Source: Pseudaquabacterium terrae
Lineage (GTDB): Bacteria; Pseudomonadota; Gammaproteobacteria; Burkholderiales; Burkholderiaceae_C
Assembly: GCF_013266755.1 (NCBI RefSeq)
Contig: NZ_JABRWJ010000011.1
Coordinates: 163,162-227,161 of the forward strand
Direction: 5' to 3'
Length of the DNA stretch: 64,000 nucleotides
Numbering within the stretch: the stretch's first letter is position 1; every line of letters begins with the position of its first letter. Below are positions 18,336 to 27,497 of this stretch, one piece after another. The position numbers and the translations under genes were made by a program. The notes under the pieces are model-generated. The model had not been told where the DNA came from. It ran no database searches and was given only the letters and a program-made list of their open reading frames with translations.

Positions 18336-18635
18336 ATGAGGCGCATCAAGCATCACCTGGCTGCAGGCAGAACGATCGCCCCCCGGATCGCGGGTGCAGT
18401 TCTGATCGCGGTCACGCAGGGCGCGCACGCCGGCGCTATCCAAGGCGTGGTCGACGGCGTGAACATCATTGCCGCCACGGTGGCGGCGGTGACGCTCGCG
18501 CTGTGCACCGTCGGCTTCGGCATGGCCGGCTACAAGATCATGTTCGACGGCGCCAGCTTCCGGGACGTGTCGAACAAGCTGCTCGGTGCCGCGGTCTGCG
18601 GCGGCGCGGCGGCGATGGCCGCGATGTTCGTCTGA
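18336..18635 (+). CDS. virB2: VirB2-like major pilin precursor
   Basis: This 99-residue protein has a long signal region ending at AHAG and two hydrophobic helices (IIAATVAAVTLALCTVGFGM and LLGAAVCGGAAAMAAMFV) around a short polar loop GYKIMFDGASFRDVSN. That is the VirB2 pilin pattern. The pilin would be processed and assembled into the conjugative pilus. A pre-pilin about this size is usual. It sits between virB1 and virB3. Confidence 0.85.
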   Translation: MRRIKHHLAAGRTIAPRIAGAVLIAVTQGAHAGAIQGVVDGVNIIAATVAAVTLALCTVGFGMAGYKIMFDGASFRDVSNKLLGAAVCGGAAAMAAMFV

Positions 18636-18647
18636 CGGCAGCCGACC

Positions 18648-19013
18648 ATGGCTACTGACCACGCGCAGCCCCGCGGGGCTGTGATGCGCGAGGCGATCTA
18701 CAAGGGAGCGACCCGGCCTGCGATGAAGGCCGGGGTTCCCCTGATTCCGATCGTCGTCGTCCTGATGCCGATCGCCCTCGTGACGTTGTGGGTCGGCTCG
18801 CTCGTCAGCCCGTGGGCGTTCCTTGTAGGCGTGTCGCTCGACGGCGCCGTCTATCTCTGGATGCGCTCGGTCACGGCGCGCGATGACCAGCGCCTGACCC
18901 AATGGTTCAAGGCCCTGAAGCTCAACCACTTGAACAGCAACCGCAGGCTCTTCGGTCTGCGCAGCTACAGCGCCTATCGCGCAAGAGGAGCGAACGATGT
19001 CTGGAGGCGCTAG
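18648..19013 (+). CDS. virB3: VirB3-like inner-membrane T4SS protein
   Basis: This 121-residue protein shows the VirB3 start REAIYKGATRPAMKAGVPLIP, two adjacent membrane segments (about 30-75) and a short cytoplasmic tail ending in RSYSAYRARG. VirB3 associates with the VirB4 ATPase in the inner membrane. The 3' end overlaps the virB4 start by 17 bases, which indicates coupled translation. Confidence 0.85.
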   Translation: MATDHAQPRGAVMREAIYKGATRPAMKAGVPLIPIVVVLMPIALVTLWVGSLVSPWAFLVGVSLDGAVYLWMRSVTARDDQRLTQWFKALKLNHLNSNRRLFGLRSYSAYRARGANDVWRR

Positions 19014-21426
19014 CCCACGGTTCTGGGGGCAGAAGGACACGAATGTCGGCGAGTTCGTGAGCATCTCGAGCCCGGTGTCCGAATTCGACACCATTACGCG
19101 CAACGGGGACTACCTGCGCACCTGGCGCGTCGGTGGCGTGACCTTCGAGGGCGTGCAACCGAACATCATCGCCGAACGGCACGAAGCCCTATGCAACATG
19201 CTGCGCAACCTGCCCGAAGGCAGGTGTGCGGTCTACATGCACCGCATTCAGCGCCGCGGCACGGACCGGCTAATGGACCCGGTGGCGCCAACATTCAGCG
19301 CGACGTTCAGCCAGCAGTATCAGGACCGGCTGCAGGCCGAGCCGTTTCTGATCAAGGAACTGTTCCTGACCTTGCTCTATCGCCCCTGCGAGACCGCGCG
19401 CGACAAGAGCCTGCGCAAAGGGCAGCGGACAGTCGATAACCTGAAGCGCTGGAACGCTGAGGCGATCGAGCGCATGGACGAGCTCGGCGGTTTGATCGAG
19501 GCGGCGCTGTCGGATTTCGAACCGCAGCCGCTCGGCGTTCGCGCCGAGCCGACCGGCGACTACTGGGAAGCCGGCGAGCTCTACGCGTACCTGGTCAATG
19601 GCATCTGGCAGAAGGTGCGCGTGCCGGCTGGGCCCGCCTGGAAGGTCTTGCCGGATGTGCGGCTCACGTTCGGTGGCGCCGAGATCGAGATCCGGGGCCT
19701 GGCGACGAAGCGCTACGCCGCGATCCTCGACATCAAGGAGTATCCCGCAGAGGTCGAGCCGGGTTCATTGAGCCCGCTGCTCTACCTCGACTCCGAGTAC
19801 ATCGAGACGCAATGCCTGGCGCTGATGCCGCGCCGCGCGGCGCTCGCGGCGCTGCGCGTACAGCGCAACCAGCTGATCGCGGGGGAAGACGTGGTTCACA
19901 CGCAGGTCGCTGCGATGGACGACGCGATGAACTGGCTGGGGGACGGCCTGTTCGCGATGGGTGAGTACAGCTACACGCTGGCGGTCTTCGGAGACTCCCC
20001 CGGTGATGCGCGCATGCGCGCGCAAGCGGCTGTGGGCCGCGTGGCAGCGTTCAACGCCATGCAGCTGGTGCCCGTCGAACTGCTCGGCGATGCCGGCTGG
20101 TTCAGCCAGCAGCCGGGGAATTTCCAGTGGCGCACGCGCAAGGCAGTGATCTCCTCGCGAGCCTTCGCAGCGCTCACCTGCTGCCACACGTTCTTGCTCG
20201 GCAAGCGCGACGGCAACCCGTGGGGCGAAGCGTTGGCCTTGATGCGCACGCCGGCCGGCCATCCCTTCTACCTGAACCTGCACGTGTCCTCGCCGGACGA
20301 GGACGCGGCCGGCAAGAAGCTGCCCGGCAACACGATCGTGATCGGTTCGACGGGCAGCGGCAAGACGACGCTGCTCACCGCGCTGATGGCGCTGAGCGCG
20401 AAATGGCCTCAGCCACCACGCATCGTGAGCTTCTCGCTCGATCGGGACACCGAGATCATCATCAGGGCGCTGGGCGGCACCTTCGGCCGGTTCGAGTACG
20501 GCGAACCGACCGGCCTGAATCCGCTTCAGCGTCCGGTGACTGAGGCCCGCGTCGGGCACTGGATGGCGCTCGTGAAGCAGTGCATCGAGACGCCGCAACT
20601 GCCGTTGCTGCCGAACGAAGTCGCGGCGATCGACGCTGCCGTTCGCGGCGTGGCCAAGATGCCGCTCGAGGAGCGGCGCTTCGGAACACTTCTCGGGCTG
20701 CTGCCGCGGGACCGCGAGAACAGCCTGTACGACCGCTTCCGGCGCTGGACGGCTCAAGGGGAGATGGGCTGGGTGTTCGACCGCGCTCCGGACAGCCTGG
20801 GTGAGATCAAGCGCCATCGCTACCTCGGGTTCGACTACACGGGCATCCTGGCCGCAGATGAAGTCCGGGTGCCGGTGATGATGGATCTGTTGAACATCAA
20901 CGACGAGCTCGTCGACGGCACGCCCTTCATCTATCACGTCGCAGAGTGCTGGAAGGCCTTGGGCGACAGCATCTTCGCCAAGTTCGTCAAGCACGGCCAA
21001 AAGACGATCCGAAAGCGCAGCGGCCTCGGGATCTTCGACACCCAGGAGGTCGGCGACCTCCTGAGCAATGAGAACGGGCGCGTCATGGTCGAGCAGTCGG
21101 TCACCAAGATCGTGCTGCCGAACAAGGATGCCGATCGCGATGAATACCGCGCGCTCGGACTGACGGATGCGGAGTTTCAGCTCGTGCAGGACCTGGGGCG
21201 CCGCGGCGCACGGCAGTTCCTCATCAAGCAAAACGGCACGAGCAACGTGTGCGAGTTCAACCTACGCGGCATGGACGACGCGCTGGCCGTGCTGTCGACA
21301 ACGCAGGAATCGGTGCAGCTGCTTGACCTGATTCGTGCCGAGGTCGGTGATGAACCGGACCTGTGGCTCGAGCCGTTCTACGCACGGGTTCGCGCGGCCG
21401 CCGAACGCTTCCGGAGGAGCGCATGA
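18997..21426 (+). CDS. virB4: VirB4 ATPase
   Basis: At 809 residues it is the usual size for VirB4, the largest ATPase of the channel, needed for pilus and channel assembly. The N-terminal CagE/TrbE/VirB domain includes FVSISSPVSEFDTITRNGDY and ATKRYAAILDIKEYP. Walker A is GSTGSGKTTLLTAL at about 450-463. The C-terminal RecA-like part includes HVAECWKALGDSIFAKF and FDTQEVGDLLSNE. ATG overlaps virB3, and its stop overlaps the next start (ATGA at 21423). Confidence 0.9.
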   Translation: MSGGASPRFWGQKDTNVGEFVSISSPVSEFDTITRNGDYLRTWRVGGVTFEGVQPNIIAERHEALCNMLRNLPEGRCAVYMHRIQRRGTDRLMDPVAPTFSATFSQQYQDRLQAEPFLIKELFLTLLYRPCETARDKSLRKGQRTVDNLKRWNAEAIERMDELGGLIEAALSDFEPQPLGVRAEPTGDYWEAGELYAYLVNGIWQKVRVPAGPAWKVLPDVRLTFGGAEIEIRGLATKRYAAILDIKEYPAEVEPGSLSPLLYLDSEYIETQCLALMPRRAALAALRVQRNQLIAGEDVVHTQVAAMDDAMNWLGDGLFAMGEYSYTLAVFGDSPGDARMRAQAAVGRVAAFNAMQLVPVELLGDAGWFSQQPGNFQWRTRKAVISSRAFAALTCCHTFLLGKRDGNPWGEALALMRTPAGHPFYLNLHVSSPDEDAAGKKLPGNTIVIGSTGSGKTTLLTALMALSAKWPQPPRIVSFSLDRDTEIIIRALGGTFGRFEYGEPTGLNPLQRPVTEARVGHWMALVKQCIETPQLPLLPNEVAAIDAAVRGVAKMPLEERRFGTLLGLLPRDRENSLYDRFRRWTAQGEMGWVFDRAPDSLGEIKRHRYLGFDYTGILAADEVRVPVMMDLLNINDELVDGTPFIYHVAECWKALGDSIFAKFVKHGQKTIRKRSGLGIFDTQEVGDLLSNENGRVMVEQSVTKIVLPNKDADRDEYRALGLTDAEFQLVQDLGRRGARQFLIKQNGTSNVCEFNLRGMDDALAVLSTTQESVQLLDLIRAEVGDEPDLWLEPFYARVRAAAERFRRSA

Positions 21427-21875
21427 AGATGAACAGAACCGTCACGGGCATGGCGCTCGGCATCGTCATTGTCATCGGCCAAGCGATGGCCGCGCCACCC
21501 GTCTTGACTGCGACGTTGCCCTACAACGAAGCGGTCCGCAACGCGAACGGCAAGCGCCAGGTGGAGCTCCCGCCGCGCAATCCGCACTACCCGAAGCTGA
21601 AGATCGCGAAGGTGGGCGCGCCGTTCGGCGGGAACACGCACTGGATGATCGAAGGCCCCGACGGCCTCCTGCAATGCACGAGCACCGTCGTGACGGCAGA
21701 GAGCTGCGAGCCTTCGGACATCGGCACGGTCAAGAAGCTTCGGACCTGGGTCGTGCTCATGAAGGGCGCATGGCACGCCTGCATCGGCATGGCGGCACCG
21801 GTCAAGTGCCAAGGGCTCTATGCGAAGCCTACCAGGGACAACGTGCTCGCACTGCCACCAGAAGAGGTCCAGTGA
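21423..21875 (+). CDS. Exported protein of unknown function within the T4SS operon
   Basis: This 150-residue protein has a clear signal peptide (TGMALGIVIVIGQAMA, cleavage after about 22) and four cysteines in the mature part, e.g. LLQCTSTVVTAESCEPSD and HACIGMAAPVKCQG, likely paired in the periplasm. ATG 21423 overlaps the virB4 stop and its own stop overlaps the virB6 ATG, so it is firmly part of the operon. I do not recognise a family. In other VirB systems this place is often taken by VirB5, VirB7 or an entry-exclusion gene; the VirB5-like protein here is encoded after virB6. Confidence 0.8.
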   Translation: MKMNRTVTGMALGIVIVIGQAMAAPPVLTATLPYNEAVRNANGKRQVELPPRNPHYPKLKIAKVGAPFGGNTHWMIEGPDGLLQCTSTVVTAESCEPSDIGTVKKLRTWVVLMKGAWHACIGMAAPVKCQGLYAKPTRDNVLALPPEEVQ

Positions 21876-22912
21876 TGTTCTCGCACCTGGGCAACTGGCT
21901 GAACCAGTTCCTGAGCGGCTACGTGAACAACGCGGTCAGCATGCTGTCAGCCGCGTTGATGCCGCTCGCGCTCGTGATGCTGACCCTGTACATCGCGAAC
22001 TACGGCTTCGCCGTCATGCGGGGTGAAGTGTCCGAGGCGATCGATACCTTCGCCTGGAAGGTCGTCAAGTTCACGTTGATCTGCGGCTTCGCGCTCGGGG
22101 GCGGTCTCTACATCGGCAACGTCTCGTCCGTCCTCGAGAACATGCAGGACGGCATGGCCACGATGTTCATCTCGTCAGGCGGCGGCGGAGCCTTCGGCGC
22201 AGCGTCATCGGTCGGCTCGGCTTTCGGAGCACTGGATGTCGCGTTCCAGGCGGGCGTCGATGCGCTCGACGATCTCTGGAAGGAAGCCGGCATCACGCGG
22301 CTCGATCTGGTCGTCGCCGGGATCGTCTACACGCTGGGGTTGGACGTATTCCTGTTCGTCGCAGCCGCGGTGGTGCTGATCTCCAAGATCTTCCTGAGCT
22401 TCGCACTTGCCATTGGGCCAGCGGCGATTCTTTGCCTGCTCTTCAAGCCAACGTCGCGCTTCTTCGACTCGTGGCTGTCCTTCGCATTGTCCGCGGTCGT
22501 GATGACCTGGTTCGTGTTCTTCGCGCTCGGCATGTCGCTCTTCGTCGTCAACAAGTGCATCGAGAGCGTCGTGGCTTCCGGGGCCTTCCAGGCGCAGGGC
22601 GACGTGAACGGCCTCGAGGCGGCGGCCGGTCTTCTTGTGATCTATGTGCTGCTCGCCGTCCTGCTGTGGCAGTCGCCGAAGCTCGCTTCGGCATTGACAG
22701 GAGGCCCGGCGGTGCAGACCGGGGCGTCGATGGTCGCGAGCTACATCCTCGGCAGCGTCGGGCGTGGATCTGGCTCGGGCGGCGGCGGCAGTGGCGGTGG
22801 CCGCTCCAACGAAGTGCAACGAGGTGGCGGCCCGAGCTACGGCTCGGGCCACGCGGCCGGCCAGGCGGCTTACCAGCGCGTCAGCAGCCTGTTCGGTGGT
22901 GGGCGCCGGTAG
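21875..22912 (+). CDS. virB6: VirB6/TrbL-like polytopic channel protein
   Basis: This 345-residue protein has several membrane helices: about 20-45, 65-85, 150-205 (LGLDVFLFVAAAVVLISKIF) and 210-235, plus 255-275 (LLVIYVLLAVLLWQSPKLAS). The tail is Gly/Ser-rich. This is the TrbL/VirB6 pattern; VirB6 lies in the inner membrane and contacts substrate DNA. Its start lies in TGATG with the previous stop. The cytoplasmic or periplasmic glycine-rich tail resembles that of other VirB6 proteins. Confidence 0.85.
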   Translation: MFSHLGNWLNQFLSGYVNNAVSMLSAALMPLALVMLTLYIANYGFAVMRGEVSEAIDTFAWKVVKFTLICGFALGGGLYIGNVSSVLENMQDGMATMFISSGGGGAFGAASSVGSAFGALDVAFQAGVDALDDLWKEAGITRLDLVVAGIVYTLGLDVFLFVAAAVVLISKIFLSFALAIGPAAILCLLFKPTSRFFDSWLSFALSAVVMTWFVFFALGMSLFVVNKCIESVVASGAFQAQGDVNGLEAAAGLLVIYVLLAVLLWQSPKLASALTGGPAVQTGASMVASYILGSVGRGSGSGGGGSGGGRSNEVQRGGGPSYGSGHAAGQAAYQRVSSLFGGGRR

Positions 22913-22947
22913 CGGCGCTTCGAGTGTTCAACGCAAAGGAGAGGAAA

Positions 22948-23655
22948 GTGAAGAAAACCCTCGTGAAGTTGATGATGGTGGTGGCGGTTTGGATCGCACC
23001 GCACACCGCCAAAGCCGGCATCCCGGTGATCGATGTAGCGAACCTCGCGCAGGCGATCATGGATGCGGCGACGATGATCAAGGAACTGGAGCAGATGTAC
23101 GCCCAGTACCAGCAACTCAAGCAGCAGTACGAAGCGATCTCCGGTGCCCGGAACCTCGGCCAGGTGCTCAACAGCCCGCTGCTACAGAACTACGTTCCGA
23201 AGGACGCGCACACCGTTCTGAGGTCCATCAACACGCTCGGGAAGGCCGGCTTGACAGGCAAGGCGAAAGCTTTGCGTGACGTAGCGATGGTGTACGACTG
23301 CGGCGAACTTTCCGGCGCAGCGCGCTCTCGATGTGAAGCCGAGCTGAGCAAGCCGTATCAGTACCAGGCGTACTACGACGACGCATTGGAGCGGGGCAGC
23401 AAGCGCGTCGATCAGATCAATCAGCTGATGCAGCTCGCGGGCACGACGGAGGATGCCAAGGAGATTGCCGAGGTTCAGGCGCGCATCGCCGCCGAAAGCG
23501 CACTGCTGCAGCATGAGCTCTCCCAGATCCAACTGGTGCGCGCGTCGTCCGAGGCCGACGCGCAGGTGCAGCTGGCGCGGGCGCGCGAAGCGCAGCGCGA
23601 GAACGCCGCGCGCACCGGCAAGCTCGGCGCCAACATCTCATCGTTGGGGTTGTGA
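22948..23655 (+). CDS. virB5: VirB5-like minor pilin / pilus-tip protein
   Basis: This 235-residue exported protein starts with a signal peptide ending KAGIPVIDVANLAQAI. The mature part is mostly helical with coiled-coil segments (MIKELEQMYAQYQQLKQQYE and a long C-terminal helix), as in VirB5/TraC. These proteins cap the pilus tip and help contact recipients. GTG 22948 is chosen because AAGGAGAGG lies just upstream and the signal peptide starts there. Here it follows virB6, whereas in Agrobacterium it precedes it. Confidence 0.85.
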   Translation: MKKTLVKLMMVVAVWIAPHTAKAGIPVIDVANLAQAIMDAATMIKELEQMYAQYQQLKQQYEAISGARNLGQVLNSPLLQNYVPKDAHTVLRSINTLGKAGLTGKAKALRDVAMVYDCGELSGAARSRCEAELSKPYQYQAYYDDALERGSKRVDQINQLMQLAGTTEDAKEIAEVQARIAAESALLQHELSQIQLVRASSEADAQVQLARAREAQRENAARTGKLGANISSLGL

Positions 23656-24428
23656 TGAGCGTCGCCGATACGATGAAGCTGCCGGCATCGCCGGCCGCGC
23701 TCAAGGCCTTGGCCGAGAGCAGCGGCTGGGAGGTCGAAACCCGTGCCGTGCTCGCGCGGTCTGAACGCCGGGCGTGGTTGATCTCCGCCGCCTCGGTCGG
23801 CATCGCCGTGCTGGGCATGGCTGCAGCCACCGCGCAGTACCTGAAGCCCCCGCCAGCGGCCAAAGTCCTGATGGTCGACAAGACCACGGGCGAGACGGTC
23901 GTGCTCCCTAATCTCGACGACTCGTCGAGCGTCCCGCAGGTGGCCGCGATGGACCTGCACAACGCCGCGGTCTACGTTCGGGCGCGTGAGTCCTACAACT
24001 ACTCGATGCTCGGCGCGGACTACCAGCAGGTGGCCCGCATGAGTACGCCTGAGCTCTTCCGGCCCTACCAAACGCTCTTCACGGGGCCCGAGGCGCTGCA
24101 CGAGAAGCTCAAGGACAATGAGCTGCGCCGCGTGACGGTGATCAGCGTGCGACCGACAACGGGCTCGCAGTACGGGCGCGGCGGTGAAGCGCTCGTGACC
24201 TACGAGCGCGAGGTGCGCAACCAGTCGACGACACAGCCGATCGTGACCAGGTACACCGCGACCGTCCGGTACGAGTACCGGCCGGGGGCGGTCAAGAAGG
24301 ACGTCGACCGGCTGGAGAACCCGTTCGGGTTCGTGGTGACCGGGTATCGCACCGACGCCGAAGTCGCCGCTTCGCGCATCGAGCCGGCGGCACCGGCTGG
24401 TGGCCCCAGCTTGCCCGGAGGCGTGTGA
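23655..24428 (+). CDS. virB8: VirB8-like inner-membrane assembly factor
   Basis: This 257-residue bitopic protein has a cytoplasmic N-terminus with SGWEVETRAVLARSERRAWL, one membrane helix at about 40-60 and a periplasmic NTF2-like domain with ESYNYSMLGADYQQVARMS and QYGRGGEALVTYEREV. VirB8 nucleates the core complex with VirB9 and VirB10. The C-terminus is extended beyond ENPFGFVVTGYRTD by a Pro-rich tail. Start and stop overlap both neighbours by TGATG. Confidence 0.85.
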   Translation: MSVADTMKLPASPAALKALAESSGWEVETRAVLARSERRAWLISAASVGIAVLGMAAATAQYLKPPPAAKVLMVDKTTGETVVLPNLDDSSSVPQVAAMDLHNAAVYVRARESYNYSMLGADYQQVARMSTPELFRPYQTLFTGPEALHEKLKDNELRRVTVISVRPTTGSQYGRGGEALVTYEREVRNQSTTQPIVTRYTATVRYEYRPGAVKKDVDRLENPFGFVVTGYRTDAEVAASRIEPAAPAGGPSLPGGV

Positions 24429-25348
24429 TGCAAGCCCATCATCTGCTTGCGATCGTCGTGGCCGCTTCGGTCCTTCCCGCTGCAGGGGCCAAGGCCGCCG
24501 AGGCTTCGGGCTCGAAGGCGAGTTCCGCATCGAGCTCGGCGCAGGACCCACGCATCCGGCGCGTCGAATATGCGCCGGATGCGGTCGTGGTCGTGCATAC
24601 GAAGCGCGGCCAGGTGACGCACATCGTGCTGGCGGCCGACGAGCAGCTGGTCGGCGAGCACGCGACGGGCCAGGGCTCGTCCTGCGAGACGCCGATCGAC
24701 ACCTGGTGCGTCGCGGTCGGGGAGACCCGACGAGACATCTTCGTCAAGCCGCGCGAAGGCGCGACGACGAACAACCTGTCGCTCGTCACAACGAAGCGGC
24801 GACACACGTTCGAGCTGGTGGCGCAGGAGAGAGGCATCACCGCGATGCGCGTCGTCATGACGCTCCCGGCGCCGGCGGCGCCGCAGGCCCGCAGCCAGGT
24901 CGCGGTTCCCATCAGGCCGCCAGAGATGTCGGCTGAAAGGTTGGTGGCCAATCGGATGCAGGCCGTGCCGGTCGTTCGCAACGCCGACTACTCGGTTGCG
25001 GTCGGGCAACTCGGCGAAGAGATCGTCCCGACCATGGTCTACGACGACGGTCGTTCGACCTACTTCCTGTGGCCGGGCAACCGGCCGCTGCCGGCCGTGT
25101 TCGCGAATGCTGCCGACGGCAGCGAGGAGACGGTGAACGTGCGCATGGGCGAGGACGGGCTGCTGGTGGCTGATCGGGTTGTGCGGCGCTTCGTGCTGCG
25201 CCTGGGCGAGGCGGTGGCAGCGGTCGTCAACGAAGCGTTCGACCCCGAGGGCGCAGCGGCCAAGGGCGCAACGGCAGTGCCTGGCGTTGCACGCGCCGTG
25301 ATCGGGCGAGCAGAGGTTGCAGCAGGCAGCGATGGAGTGAACCGATGA
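24428..25348 (+). CDS. virB9: VirB9-like outer-membrane core component
   Basis: This 306-residue secreted protein has a signal peptide (cleavage near AAGAKA). The N-terminal domain reads DPRIRRVEYAPDAVVVVHTKRGQVTHIVL with EQLVGEHATGQGSS and NNLSLVTTKRRHTFEL. The C-terminal domain has NADYSVAVGQLGEEIVPTMVYDDGRSTYFLWPG. Both are hallmarks of VirB9/TraO, which forms the outer layer of the T4SS core with VirB10. No separate VirB7 lipoprotein gene is visible nearby. Confidence 0.88.
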   Translation: MQAHHLLAIVVAASVLPAAGAKAAEASGSKASSASSSAQDPRIRRVEYAPDAVVVVHTKRGQVTHIVLAADEQLVGEHATGQGSSCETPIDTWCVAVGETRRDIFVKPREGATTNNLSLVTTKRRHTFELVAQERGITAMRVVMTLPAPAAPQARSQVAVPIRPPEMSAERLVANRMQAVPVVRNADYSVAVGQLGEEIVPTMVYDDGRSTYFLWPGNRPLPAVFANAADGSEETVNVRMGEDGLLVADRVVRRFVLRLGEAVAAVVNEAFDPEGAAAKGATAVPGVARAVIGRAEVAAGSDGVNR

Positions 25349-26775
25349 CACAAGCGCCAAACACGGTGCCATACGAGGGCAATGGCGATGCCCAGCTGAC
25401 CGGCGACGCGGTGCCGGGACTTGCGCCCCAGCGGCGCTCCGGTGTGTCGGCAACAGCCATCCTGGCGCTTTCCCTGCTGGCGTTGTCGGTGGTGGTCGTC
25501 GCGAGCTTCGTCGCGAAGCGCTTCCTCGACAGCCGCCGTGAGGCGCAGCCTGACAAGGCACCGCCGGTCGCGAGCGCGAACGCGCAGAAGCTGCGGCTCG
25601 GCGACGCGCGAGCGGGGACTGTTCCGACGGGGCAAGCAGCCTCTGCGCCGGCGCCGGCGGCATCGGGACCGATCGGAGAGCGTGGGCAACGGGTGCCGGC
25701 GATCAGGGAGGCAGGCGATGTGCAGCCGATACCGGTCGTGCGCACTGGCGCGGGAGCGGGAGCGGCGCCGAACAGCCGCGCCGCTGGCTCTCGCGCTGGC
25801 CAGCCGCAACAGACGATCAACCCGATCGATGCCCCAGTGTTCTCGGGACAGGCTCGCGGCGCTGCGCCGCGGCAGCACGTCTCCGGCAATGGGAGTTCGG
25901 GCAGGCATGTCGCTGATCAGGACGCGGCCGGCGGTGACGATCCCGTGCGCGAGTCGATGGACAAAGCGATCGAGGACCTGAAGGCCCATCGCCTGCGCCT
26001 GCAGGCGAAGCTCGACAGCGCGGAAGGTTCCCTCGTCGGAGGGCAGAGGGCTCCAAACGTACCGTCCGGCCTCGAGTACCCCAACCCCTGGGGACCCGGC
26101 GCGTCGAACCGGCCTGGTGACGCCGACGGCAACACGTCCCGGCTCCTGGGTGGCATCGACCACAGCGCAACGCCGAAGGTGCGTGCGCAGAAGCCCTTCA
26201 ATCGCTCGCTGACGATTCCGCAGGGCGTGATCATCCCCTGCACGCTGCAGACGCGGATCGTGACCGCGACGTCAGGTTTCATCAGCTGCATTGCGCAGCG
26301 CGACATCACCGGGCATGACGGGAAAGTGGTGCTCGTCGACAAGGGCAGCCACTTCAACGGTGAGTACCGCATCGTGAACGTGAAGCCGGGCCTCACGCGA
26401 ATTCCAGTGATCTGGACCCGCATCCTGACGCCGCAGGCGGTGTCGGTCGACTTGGAATCCCCGGCGGTCGGGCAGCTCGGCGAAAGCGGGATCGGCGGCT
26501 ACGTCGACAACCGCTGGCCCGAGCGGATCGGCGCCGCCCTCCTCGTCTCATTGATCGAGGACGCCATCAAGCTCGCCGGCGGGTCGGACGACAAAGGCGG
26601 CGAAAGGGTGTACCTGCCGTCGACTGCCGAACGCAGCTCCTCGCTCGCTGAAGAGGTGCTGAAAAGCACCATCAACATCCCGCCGCTCATGTACCAGAAC
26701 CAGGGGGGCGTGGTCGGCGTGCGCGTCGCGCGAGATCTCGATTTCTCGAGCGTCTACAAGCTCGTGCCGCAATGA
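25345..26775 (+). CDS. virB10: VirB10-like core channel protein
   Basis: This 476-residue protein has a cytoplasmic head, one membrane helix at about 38-60, a Pro/Ala-rich periplasmic linker to about 280 and the conserved TrbI/VirB10 beta-barrel domain. The barrel landmarks are SLTIPQGVIIPCTLQTRIVT, GHDGKVVLVDKGSHFNGEYR and MYQNQGGVVGVRVARDLDFSSVY. VirB10 spans both membranes and transmits ATP-driven signals to open the channel. Its start overlaps the virB9 stop (ATGA). Confidence 0.9.
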   Translation: MTQAPNTVPYEGNGDAQLTGDAVPGLAPQRRSGVSATAILALSLLALSVVVVASFVAKRFLDSRREAQPDKAPPVASANAQKLRLGDARAGTVPTGQAASAPAPAASGPIGERGQRVPAIREAGDVQPIPVVRTGAGAGAAPNSRAAGSRAGQPQQTINPIDAPVFSGQARGAAPRQHVSGNGSSGRHVADQDAAGGDDPVRESMDKAIEDLKAHRLRLQAKLDSAEGSLVGGQRAPNVPSGLEYPNPWGPGASNRPGDADGNTSRLLGGIDHSATPKVRAQKPFNRSLTIPQGVIIPCTLQTRIVTATSGFISCIAQRDITGHDGKVVLVDKGSHFNGEYRIVNVKPGLTRIPVIWTRILTPQAVSVDLESPAVGQLGESGIGGYVDNRWPERIGAALLVSLIEDAIKLAGGSDDKGGERVYLPSTAERSSSLAEEVLKSTINIPPLMYQNQGGVVGVRVARDLDFSSVYKLVPQ

Positions 26776-26789
26776 ATGGGAGGAAGCAG

Positions 26790-27497
26790 ATGAAGGTCGT
26801 CCTGATCAACTTCAGCGGCAACGTCGGCAAGTCCACACTCGCCGCCCACATGCTGGCGCCACGCATTGGTGATGCGCAGATCTACAGCGTCGAGTCGCTC
26901 AACCTCGATGCCGAGCTGGACGGCGTCGAAGTCGAACGGCATCGCGGAAAGCGCTTGATCGAACTGCTCGACGAGGTCATGAGCCGCGAGGCCGCCGTCG
27001 TCGATGTCGGAGCGAGCAACGCCGAGGAGTTCATGAAGGGCATGCGCTCGCTGCAGGGCGCTCATGAAGAGTTCGACTGGTTCGTGGTGCCGGCTGTGCA
27101 CTCGCGCAAGCAGCTCGGCGACACGCTGAACACGATCCGGGCCCTGCAGGAGCTCGGCGTGCCGCGCGCGAAGGTCCGCGTGGTGATGAACCGCGTGGAC
27201 GAGGGCGACTCGGTTCAAGTCGAGTTCGGCGTGCTGTTCCATGCAGCAGCCACCGAGGGGAACTGCGTCGTGCCTCCGGCCGCGACGGTGTACGCCAACG
27301 AGGTGTTCGAGCGCCTGAAGGGCACGGGGTTGTCGCTCGCTCAGGTGCACGCCGACACGACCCCTTGGCGGGACCGGTTCCGTGCCGCGACGACAGACGA
27401 GGAGCGCGACCACGCCCTGCGCATGCTGACGCTCAAGCGGCTCTCGGGGAGCGCCAGCTCGAACCTCGATCACGCGTTCGGAGCGCTCTTCGCATGA
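26790..27497 (+). CDS. stbB: StbB-like ParA-family ATPase
   Basis: This 235-residue protein matches the StbB type known from R388 and related plasmids. Residues MKVVLINFSGNVGKSTLAAH carry a deviant Walker A, followed by AAVVDVGASNAEEFMKGM and FDWFVVPAVHSRKQLGDTLN. In R388, StbB balances conjugation against vertical stability. ATG 26790 is favoured over 26772 because GGGAGG stands 7 bases before it. Its position between virB10 and virB11 places this stability function inside the transfer operon. No StbA-like gene is adjacent. Confidence 0.8.
   Translation: MKVVLINFSGNVGKSTLAAHMLAPRIGDAQIYSVESLNLDAELDGVEVERHRGKRLIELLDEVMSREAAVVDVGASNAEEFMKGMRSLQGAHEEFDWFVVPAVHSRKQLGDTLNTIRALQELGVPRAKVRVVMNRVDEGDSVQVEFGVLFHAAATEGNCVVPPAATVYANEVFERLKGTGLSLAQVHADTTPWRDRFRAATTDEERDHALRMLTLKRLSGSASSNLDHAFGALFA

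Noticed and set aside
19765..21231. Long minus-strand frame opposite virB4
   Set aside because: It is antisense to a well-supported ATPase gene. Its residue pattern (many Arg, His, Gln, Val) is typical for the reverse of GC-rich coding DNA.
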